From the NCBI GenBank assembly GCA_963693285.1, contig OY848919.1, positions 3,043,827 through 3,107,826 on the forward strand: a stretch of DNA of 64,000 nucleotides, in the 5' to 3' direction. The position numbers and the translations under genes were made by a program. Below are positions 55,741-64,000 of the stretch, in pieces. Position 1 is the stretch's first letter, and each line of letters opens with the position of its first letter. Below the pieces are notes generated by a model. That model was not told where the DNA came from. It saw only the letters and a list, made by a program, of their open reading frames with translations, and did no database searches. Source of the DNA: Xestospongia muta. Its lineage: Eukaryota > Porifera > Demospongiae > Haplosclerida > Petrosiidae.

Positions 55741-58681
55741 TCAATTGCAATAAAAAGACTGTATAATTTCTTCCATATGTGTTTGTTTACTAAATAAATG
55801 AGCTCTGGCATATATCACCATATTACAGAGTTTTTTATCATCTGTCTCCGATAATGGGATGTCGTCTTCAAATGTTGGACTAAAACGATAGAAAGCAATG
55901 CCTTGTTCTTGACAACGACTAGAACTGTTCTTGGTAGCCTGCTCTGAATTGTTGATCTGTGTATGAGAGAGAAGACGTTAATAACAAGAATAAACAATGG
56001 TAGCATTACAATAACAAGAATCACTACAAACTCACAGCTGCAAGGAGCATTCGTTTAAGATTTTTGAAATCGTCACGAATTTTTTTAAAAAAGAACCAAT
56101 GTTTACCAGGAACCAAGTATTTATCAACATCAACGTCTCCAAGTAGTCCACTAGGGAATGTACCACATCCCACTGAGACCACAAGACCCAGTCTACTTCG
56201 GTGATTCATTTCTCGACGATAGTGTTGAATTCTTGTTAGAGCATCTTCTGAAGGATTATTAGCTCTTAGACCACCATCAATATAGTGGTCCATTGGTTGA
56301 AAATAACAAGGTGCAGCACTAGTACAACGGCTACCTTCCATAGAGGGTCTGAAAAGGAATGAGACCACTTATATAACTTATATAATACAAGTAGTTAAAT
56401 GAATACAATAAATAGCTGCTTCTTACAGTCAAATAATCCATTGTATGCTAATTCTTATTCTAATGCTTTAACTTGCTGTAAAAGTTGTCAAAATATTAAA
56501 TTTGTTCAGTATTCATTCATAATTATTAGGCTTTGCTAAAACCAGTTTCCTAATTCAAATTGTATACTATAATCACATTACTTATTTTAAACTATTTTAT
56601 TTATGAACAATTGGAATAGAGAGTACTACTCTTACACTGACATAAATTAATGCCATTAATAACTCTAATAATAATAATGACCTAAATCACAAACTTCTTT
56701 TTATTATGTTTCTATTCTACTTTCAATACTTATACATCTAATAATATTAATAATATCTATTCAAGTTTTCTAATGGAAAACACTATAACAGATATAACTT
56801 ACGTCCATATAAATTGTCGTGAAAACAATTATTAAACCAGCACAGTTCTAATTTATCAGTACTTTTATCCACAGCACTGATTAACACTCTACAGTAAGTA
56901 AGATATAATTCAACTAGTACACTAGTTTATGCTATCCTTACTTTGGTCCATGAGGTAGTTCAGTCATTTTGTCATCTTTAAATTCTCTTTTTAAGATATC
57001 TTCTAAAGCTTTAGTGTCACATCTCATGCCAAACTTCATGTTGCCAAATACTTTATCTTTGATTTCAAAATAGAGCGTACGAAGAGAAGTGATATTCAAA
57101 TTAGCTAAAAGAGAAACACAATACTCATATCAATTGTTAGCGTTTCTGTCCATTCATCTATCCATTCATCTATTTATCCATTACTCACCATATACTAATG
57201 CCAGTACTACAATACCTCCAGTACTTGTCCCCACAATCCAATCAAATAATTCTGGTATATTACGTCCAGTGGCCTCTGTTATATGACTCAATACTTCTAC
57301 TTGTATCAATCCTCTCATACCACCACCATCAAGACAAAGGACACGATCACCTTTGTTAAAAATAGGAGGAGCTTGTGAGTGACGATTATTACATTTTAAT
57401 TGTTTTTCCTTTTGTTTATGGTCCCTCATTTCCTAAGGAAAGAATGGATCATAATATTATCATAATTGGTATGTGAGACAGACATATATGTAGACACAGT
57501 TAGGTAAAAAATAATATTTACACAACATACTTTTCTCTTTGATCTCCATTCTTGCCAAACTGAGTAATTGTCCTCAGCTTGTAAAGAAAAGCTGCTTGAT
57601 AGACTAAAATCGTTACTACTTGATAATGAGAAATTATGTTCAAGTTCTCTCTCACTGCATATTGGAGCTTTAGGAAGTGACACAAACTCCTCTAGTCTTT
57701 GTATTACACAGTGACCCAGCACTGATCCTACAGACATTAACAAGTCTGCTAGATCGTCACGGTTACGATTTCGTGCAATATCTAAAGGTGTTTCTAAGTT
57801 AATGTTGAGAGCATCAACGTCAGCACCAAAAGTAATCAAAGCTTTAGTTGCATCAATGTTATCCAGCTATTAAAAAGAGATAAAAAACAGATCAGTTAGT
57901 CATAAATCGTCAGATAGTCCACTACAGAAATATTCATAAATGTTGCTGTCATAGCTGTATTATGATACTATAGCAACTGATGAGCATTAAGTAAGTATTA
58001 AAAGAAATCATTACATGAACAAACTTACACATCCTAAATATATGTGTTTACAAACTTACCAATGCAGCTAGATGTAAAGGTGTATTCTTTGTTTCATCAG
58101 GTTTCTCCAGATCCAATGAATTTGAATCAGAGAGACTCAATAATGCTAAGAGAAGTTTATAACCGTTTTGACCTCTTCTTACATAAGTATGTAATGGAGT
58201 GTCTCCATTAGGTAGTTGACAATTGACATCAATGGAAGGATTATGCAAGAGTCGTTCCAATTCCTAAATAATGAAACCATTTGTGTAAATTAAATAATAA
58301 GATTACCAATCACATTCCTCCTTGAATACAGTACTATAGGATTTCACAGTCTCATTCCCATACCTACCAGTGGAAAATACACAGTCTCATTCCCAGCTGC
58401 AGACATATATAGAACCTAAGGTAAAAGGACTTTTCTCTCTGCTAGTTGGTATGGGAATGAGACTAGGTTTTCGTAGCTCTTGCTGGGAGGAGCTGGCCAC
58501 GATATTTAATTTAGAAATTTGAGTGTACAGCAATTGGAATAAACATGATATAAATATTACTAGTAGCCGCAGCCATAGATATTACCTGTCAGGGTATCCT
58601 TACCTCTCTTTTCTCAACGTTATGAAGACGAGTGTCTACGTCTCTAACAGTGATACTTGTATCAAGAATAGAAGTTGCCAT
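55741..58681 (-). pseudogene. PLA2G6-like: Ankyrin-patatin phospholipase A2-like, copy 2, with frameshift
   Basis: Same eight-exon layout as the gene at 51487-55153: 58681-58604, 58263-58060, 57866-57531, 57432-57189, 57104-56942, 56888-56803, 56348-56036, 55956-55741. Ankyrin repeats, CLDGGGMRGL, GTSTGG and DGGLRANNP are all present. Relative to copy 1 a single base is missing in exon 7 (near 56329, ACAACGGCTACC against ACAACGAGCTACC). The exon sum is one short of a multiple of three, and the frame is lost just before the catalytic DGG aspartate. This could be a real inactivation, an assembly error, or bypassed by alternative splicing. It is labelled pseudogene provisionally. Its long stretches identical to copy 1 argue for recent gene conversion. 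Confidence 0.7.
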
Positions 58682-59115
58682 TACTTGCATGTAAATTAAC
58701 GAATGCGTTATTTGCCAGAGGCTCAGAAAAACAGTTCATTTTATAACCACTAGTATGTAAACTATCATATAATTGTAATCTTCTGATTAGAAAGCTATTA
58801 AAAGCACAAGAGGGAATTTTGATGGTAATTTCCCTTATATAATCTGTTATCTTAGTTGTATGTGCAACAATTGGCAGAAATATAATCTATTTCATAACCT
58901 GGTCTCACAATACTCCAATATTAGGAGTTGCAGAGTGTTGATATTTGATCACACGAGATTATGACGTAAATTGTGAAGAAAGAAACAAAGCAAAAAAAAA
59001 CAGAATACAAGTATAGAAAAAGATAAGATCAAATAATATTAATTATTAATGGTTTAAAATAGATATAAAATAAGAGAGAAAGAGCTGTTACAGGAAAATG
59101 ACACACACATAAATC
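58682..59115. other. Intergenic, upstream of phospholipase copy 2
   Basis: AT-rich. Presumed promoter of copy 2 and 3' flank of the next minus-strand gene. No coding sequence seen. Confidence 0.4.
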
Positions 59116-59773
59116 TCAACACACGATACCTCCAGTTGATCTACCTTTCTCTGTAGCTACAGACGAAGATGACATAATCTTGTCTAACGGACTATCCTCA
59201 GACATACGCCGACATTGTCGAGGAGACATTAAAGCATGGTCATCAGAATGAGAGTCTGACATTCTCAGAGTTCTTTTTCGAAGGACTCTTGCTTCAGACA
59301 AGGTATCTATTTCTGGGTCACTACTCTCATCATTTTTACTGTTGCCATAGAGACCATTCTCTAATGCTATAGTAGTTGTTGTATGTCCATTATTAGTACT
59401 AGTAGTTAGTCCAAGTCTAAAGGAAAATACAAGTTAAGTTAAACAGATTAATTTAATACAACAAATTATTGAAATAACTAAAGTCATCTTTTCTGCTTTA
59501 GAACCTTAGATATTGTCTTTAGTATAGAGGTGTCCTAAATATAGAATGTTGTACTAAAGTACATAGCTATAGTCTAGCACAATGGCCTTCTATAGGTGAC
59601 TAGAACAAGTTAACACGAGTGTCTATAATATATACATATAGTATTGATAGTTGATAACAATAACTAAACTGAGCAAGCAAGTTGATAACAGCTAAGCAAC
59701 GTTTATTTCCTTACCTTGCATCACATGAACTATGAATACTAGCAGTTGGTTTTATATGCAGTAGAGTATACAT
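59116..59773 (-). CDS. Unknown Ser/Thr-rich protein, C-terminal part
   Basis: Two exons splice in phase (59773-59715 and 59416-59116), ending in 119 codons if the methionine at 59773 is the start. The gene may equally continue upstream into the gap. Low-complexity polar sequence with candidate phosphorylation and basic motifs: LRKRTLRMSDS, MSPRQCRRMS, and an acidic NDESSDPEID. No domain recognised. Likely the disordered C-terminus of a larger protein. Confidence 0.45.
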
Positions 59774-59908
59774 GTAGATGTAGATGTATTTGTTTGTTAT
59801 TGAACTGTGTGTGTGTGTGTATTGGTCTTCTATAGGTGACTAGAACAAGTGAACACGAGTGTCTATAATATATACATGTAGTATTGATAGTTGATAACAA
59901 TAACTAAA
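59581..59908 (+). repeat. Direct repeat of ~88 bp abutting the assembly gap
   Basis: 59581-59668 and 59821-59908 are nearly identical (TTCTATAGGTGACTAGAAC ... GATAACAATAACTAAAC), 240 bp apart. The second copy stops exactly at the Ns, which suggests either a tandem duplication or an assembly artefact. Confidence 0.85.
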
Positions 59909-59909
59909 C

Positions 59910-60109
59910 NNNNNNNNNNNNNNNNNNNNNNNNNNNNNNNNNNNNNNNNNNNNNNNNNNNNNNNNNNNNNNNNNNNNNNNNNNNNNNNNNNNNNNNNNNN
60001 NNNNNNNNNNNNNNNNNNNNNNNNNNNNNNNNNNNNNNNNNNNNNNNNNNNNNNNNNNNNNNNNNNNNNNNNNNNNNNNNNNNNNNNNNNNNNNNNNNNN
60101 NNNNNNNNN
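59910..60109. other. Assembly gap (200 N)
   Basis: A run of exactly 200 Ns, i.e. a placeholder. True length unknown. It hides the 5' part of the MRPL9 gene. Confidence 0.99.
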
Positions 60110-60577
60110 CGTAATTTCCTCCTACCTCAAAATAAAGCTGTCTATGCTAACCACAAGAACTGCAAACTCTATGGTATTGTAGATATTAAAGAAAAGACGG
60201 CTAATGTTCAACAGACTGAAACCCAAGTCAGCAATATTTCATACTTGGAAAAGTTTCTTACTGATAAGACACTAATAGTATATCAAGATGAGAAAGCCTA
60301 TAATTGGTCTATTCGTGAGCAACACATATCACAGGCGTTTGCTAAACAATTTCAATTACATGTACCAATAGATTGTATTGAATTATCAAAGCCTATTACT
60401 GAATTTGGTGTGTCTGAAGTGACGCTACGACTTAGTGAAGATGAGTTAGTAATGAGAGAAGAAAATGAAAGTTTACTAAAGGGTGTACGTACTAGCATAC
60501 CTGTAGAAGTAACACACAAAGTAAAGTTTAAGAAGAAACAAAGTAATACTGAGACTGAATTTGAATATGATGTGTAA
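60110..60577 (+). CDS. MRPL9: Mitochondrial ribosomal protein bL9m, 3' part
   Basis: The final exon reads from the gap to a stop: about 155 residues starting RNFLLPQNKAVYANHKNCKL. This matches the bL9 N-terminal domain (RN-LxP-xxAVYAxxxN). The C-terminal region has a FGVSEVTLRL strand-type segment in place of the bacterial C-domain. Component of the mitochondrial large ribosomal subunit. The transit peptide and first exon(s) must lie in the gap. Identification rests on the AVYA block and overall length. Confidence 0.75.
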   Translation, partial: RNFLLPQNKAVYANHKNCKLYGIVDIKEKTANVQQTETQVSNISYLEKFLTDKTLIVYQDEKAYNWSIREQHISQAFAKQFQLHVPIDCIELSKPITEFGVSEVTLRLSEDELVMREENESLLKGVRTSIPVEVTHKVKFKKKQSNTETEFEYDV

Positions 60578-60919
60578 ACGTTTGTTTTATAAAAATAATA
60601 TAAGTTTAAGAACAATTATTACTGTTACTAATTCTCCATTGATTGATATCAATCATAATCTCTTAAAAGTGATATGTTTCATACACAAATGCACACAATA
60701 CCTCTAGAGTTTCACTATAATATATTAGAGTAGGTGCTGGTATTATGGGACACAAACTGAAACTCTCATTCTATCATTTAGAAAATAAAGATAACCTTTT
60801 AAACTAGTCTTATCGAGTGAATTACAGATAAATGCACCTGTGAAAACCACTGAGTGTATATAATAGCGATAGTATCGCATCTTTAATTATTAACCCCTTA
60901 AGTTCAGATATCAAACAAC

Positions 60920-61239
60920 ATGGCGAGTAGCAACACGAGGACAGCGAGAAAGTTATCCAAAATTTTAACCCCTTCTTTTTTGTTGTTATAGAATTCTCTC
61001 ACGTCAGCAGAAGTTTTATCTTTAATAGAGGGCTTCCTCTAACTATCTCTGATCTACATCCGCCAAATACTGTTGATGTTTCAGGAGGTTCCAGTTTGAT
61101 GATGGAGCAGCGACCAGTGCAATTGGAATCATTAACTGCTTTGTTTACTGGTTTGAGTACACAAGAGTTGCCACATGAAGAGACCACTCTTCAAAATCAG
61201 ATGACTGTTGTAGAAGTAAAAAAACATAGTGAGATATGA
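60920..61239 (+). CDS. Small hypothetical protein, 87 aa
   Basis: Two-exon model: 60920-60951 and 61008-61239, with a 56-bp GT-AG intron carrying a strong T-rich tract. The total is a multiple of three. It starts MASSNTRTAR and continues RSFIFNRGLPLTISDLHPP then MEQRPVQLESLTALFTGLS. The composition is that of a real protein, though I recognise no family. A NAGNAG-type acceptor (CGTCAGCAG) could shift the junction. A minus-strand frame overlaps but looks like a shadow. Confidence 0.4.
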
Positions 61240-61529
61240 CTAGTTCAAAGTTTGCCTTAGTAAGTTCTGCTATTACTATGTGTTAGTTACTCTATATTGG
61301 TATAGACTATAAACAACTACTGCAATAATTGGACATGGACTACTGGTAGGTAAGTATTATCTATTCATACATCTATCTAATGTACCACATAGCTATCTAC
61401 AATATCTATCCATCTCTATCCATCAATTTGTCTATCAACTATAACTTTTATCATCTGTCGGTATTCATCACCTTGGTTTTATCAATGAGTGTCCTTATAG
61501 TGGGTTTAGTAGTACTTGGTATGAGTACA

Positions 61530-61945
61530 AGATTAGAATATAGAACAAGCATCTGAAATTATGGAAGCTGAGGACAGACATTCCAATTCCTATTTCTTAT
61601 TTTAATCAAACAGGATTATATGGAGTTGGAATGTATGTCCTCGGCTTCCGTAAATAGCACTCATAGAATATACAACCAAAATCAGGAACCCAACCCAACT
61701 GGAAACATCTCACTGATGCTTCATTCTAAGAGACAGTTCGTGGTGCTCGTACTCTGTGTTTTATTAATAACAAGAAAAGCCTAGAAATGGTACATATATG
61801 AAGAATGGAATAAGGAATAAGAAATTGAAAGTTATCGAGGTCATTAATTGGAATTTTTAAAATATGCAAAGATGCGTAGAAGAAACAGAAATAGGAATTG
61901 GAATGTCCATCCTCGGCTTTCATATGAAATAGAGTTTCCTTGAAT
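61530..61945. repeat. Short inverted repeats (GCCGAGGA...CATTCCAATTCC)
   Basis: The motif GAGGACAGACATTCCAATTC at 61570 recurs inverted at about 61625-61650 and again at 61870-61920. This gives nested hairpins of a small non-coding repeat family. Confidence 0.65.
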
Positions 61946-63180
61946 CTTAATTCCATGGCATCCTTTCTTCTTTTCTATAGGCTTGATGTATTGACTGGAA
62001 CAAACAGTTCTTCAATTATAACTCTCCTCATAGTCAACAGTCTCCATTATGTTGCTAATAGTCAGCAAAGCCCACAACTGTTTGGTTAGCTCTTAGTATA
62101 ACAAGAATCTTCGCTGGTCCTTGGCTGGATGGAACCTTAGTCCAGATAGAAAGTAAGTACATGTATATGTAAGAAGTGGTGTGGTCTAGTTCATGTATGG
62201 ACTGGAGGGTAAAGGATATATATCTAAGAAAAATAAGGTTTAAAAGTGTCTATAATGAAGACATGCTTTTAAGATGTGACCCTCTCTGTAGTCTGTAGTA
62301 GACGCTTTGGAATATTAGCATGGACTGGATCAGGATACTGAGGAGAGTTCAATATAGAGGATGTTCTTAGTTTAGAATATATTATTACGAGAATAAAATG
62401 TGATTACGCCATTAATAAGATATTGTTTTTAATAAATAAGAAGAGATTACTGGTATTAAAACTAGACCACCAAATAAACTTTGTAAGATTCTCTTTTTTC
62501 AGAATATCTGTGGAATCTTTATCAAACCAGTTCTACAGACCAAGACAAACCAGTTATCCTAGTTTAGCCTGAAATATCTGCACTTTTAAAATGAATCACA
62601 TTTTCAACATAATCTATTTTTTGGCATACTATTGCATTATCTAAAACAAATTTGGATTAGGATGAGGATATTCTTTTTTTAATTAAATTTATATTTAAAA
62701 ATGTTCATCAAGCATCTGGATACAAAGCTAAGGCAATGAATTATAATTGTTCAATTGATTTTAGGTGTACATTTTAATTTTAGTTTATTGATATCCTACT
62801 ACCCACTATCATGTTTGTTATTCTTTTAAAAAAAGAATAATTTCATTTGTTAATAGTTACGTAATAGACACAGACAAGTATCAAACAAGTTGCACTCAAA
62901 CCCATACTAATAGACTCATTCCAATACTGTATGCAGAGTCCTTTACATCATTTGCTGAGCCATGGAACTCATTTGTATGCTCAATTTTGTATTTAAGATT
63001 ACATGATAATGGTGGCACAAATTTAATGCTATAAATTTTTTATATTATCTACAATTAAAAAAGTGTAATAAAATTTGTGTGTAGACACTGAACCCTAAAC
63101 TTCTTAAATAGTTTTAAAAAAATTAAAAGATAAATAAAGATTAATTTTGACTGTTAAAAGAAATAAACACTGAAATAGAA
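61946..63180. other. Non-coding AT-rich stretch
   Basis: No open frame with homology is visible. Confidence 0.4.
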
Positions 63181-63431
63181 ATTAAACCACATTGATTAGG
63201 CGGGAAAACATTATCAGCACGTGTACACAACTAGCAAAAAAACGCGTGACCACTATTATGGCGGGAAAATATCAATCATTAGCACACGACTAACGAGCAA
63301 AACATTTTAATAGATTTTTAATTACTTTTTGTAAAAAAATTTAATTAAAATGTAAAAAATATGATACAAAACTGATGAATAAAATGATATTACTATAGTT
63401 GTCAGTATGATTATAGTATACAGCAGCAATG
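63181..63431 (+). promoter_or_regulatory. Possible promoter and first coding base triplet of a gene leaving the window
   Basis: Two E2F-type sites GGCGGGAAAA (63199-63208 and 63260-63269), a CACGTG E-box (about 63219) and ACGCGT lie within 75 bp. About 160 bp downstream an ATG (63429-63431) is followed at once by GTAAGT, a perfect donor. This could be a first exon ending right after the start codon. Speculative. Confidence 0.3.
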
Positions 63432-63640
63432 GTAAGTAATTTTTAGTATTAGAGTTTCAAAAGAAATTGAATTCTAAACTAATTTATTTTCTATGAAAAA
63501 AGTTATCTATTTCAAAGTTAAAGTTAAAACTGACTTTTGAGAATTTTAGTGAAAATTGTTTTTAAAGGAAAGTAATACATATAACAAAATATGAAAAAAA
63601 TTCAAACAAAAAAAATTAAACAGTCTTTGTAGTTTAAGAG

Positions 63641-63785
63641 TCCCCAAGAAGTCCAGTGAAGGTCTCCAATCCAGCAATTGTAGGAAAAAGAAGATAGAGA
63701 GTCCCCAAGAAGTCCAGTGAAGGTCTCCAATCCAGCAATTGTAGGAAAGAGAAGATAGAAAGTTCCCAAGAGTCCAGTCAGTCCA
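63641..63785. repeat. ~61-bp tandem repeat, 2.3 copies
   Basis: The unit GAGTCCCCAAGAAGTCCAGT GAAGGTCTCC AATCCAGCAATTGTAGGAAA (shown split) recurs at about 63641, 63702 and, partially, 63760. The minus-strand ORFs with repeated GLLG and NCWIGD residues derive from it. Confidence 0.85.
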
Positions 63786-64000
63786 CAAGTTGAGAACATA
63801 GAGGGAGAAAGATAGAGGAATAACAACTGGTTAACTAAAAATGGATGAGAAGTGAATGGATGGAGAGACAGCTCACCTTTTTCACCAGTGCTGCTCCTGC
63901 AGGGAAAGAAAGAGAGAGTAGTTATGAACTGATGGTGACAATGAGTAGATAGAGAGTGAAGAGAGACAGAGGAAGTGAAAAAGGGACCACCAACACACAC

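Noticed and set aside
63602..64000. 132-codon minus-strand ORF at the right edge
   Set aside because: Much of it comes from the 61-bp tandem repeat. No domain, splice context or start supports it.

Overview
The window is eukaryotic nuclear DNA from an animal with a compact, AT-rich genome. Genes are split by short GT-AG introns (about 40-150 bp, a few longer). There are dinucleotide microsatellites, decayed DNA transposons and one 200-N assembly gap (59910-60109). The conserved genes (ACTMAP, ALG8, ANKMY2, ACSBG, PLA2G6-like, MRPL9) are metazoan, and the rest are lineage-specific secreted or surface families. My inference is a demosponge of the Amphimedon type. The sequence alone does not prove the species.

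Layout. 317-675 holds a broken hAT transposase. 1276-9521 carries ACTMAP and the 13-exon ALG8, both on plus. 10226-14693 is a head-to-head pair of Ig/FN3 surface proteins: A (minus, no cytoplasmic tail) and B (plus, transmembrane with a tyrosine-motif tail). 15160-19960 is a minus-strand array of two intact secreted PQQ-like beta-propeller genes with broken copies between and after them. 20448-21572 is an inverted-repeat cassette holding broken fragments of a third divergent receptor pair, followed by a stop-interrupted THAP domain. 23004-28414 is the second intact head-to-head pair, C (minus, tail-less) and D (plus, tailed). 29900-33162 has two more PQQ-like genes. 33272-36884 is ANKMY2. 37410-40775 is a single-exon beta-helix plus multi-pass membrane protein. 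40990-43383 is transposon debris with a well-bounded terminal-inverted-repeat element. 43532-45765 is a fifth PQQ-like gene, followed by relic exons of ANKMY2 and of an ABC transporter. 47205-50827 is the 17-exon ACSBG. 51487-58681 holds two tandem ankyrin-patatin phospholipases, the second with a 1-nt frameshift. After the gap come the 3' part of MRPL9, a small unknown gene, short inverted repeats, and a possible promoter and first exon running off the right edge.

The conserved genes are unrelated housekeeping functions: N-glycosylation (ALG8), actin maturation (ACTMAP), cilium/Hedgehog-linked ANKMY2, fatty acyl-CoA synthesis (ACSBG), phospholipid hydrolysis and mitochondrial translation. 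The unusual part is 10-46 kb. There, a divergent receptor pair (tail-less member plus tailed member with ITIM-like tyrosines) recurs, each pair followed by minus-strand PQQ-like secreted genes. The distal Ig domains have diverged while the membrane-proximal FN3 exon stays nearly identical. This resembles the layout of paired-receptor or recognition loci. No function can be proved from sequence.

All spliced models were assembled by eye from reading-frame homology and GT-AG sites. The exon sums are multiples of three for every intact model.
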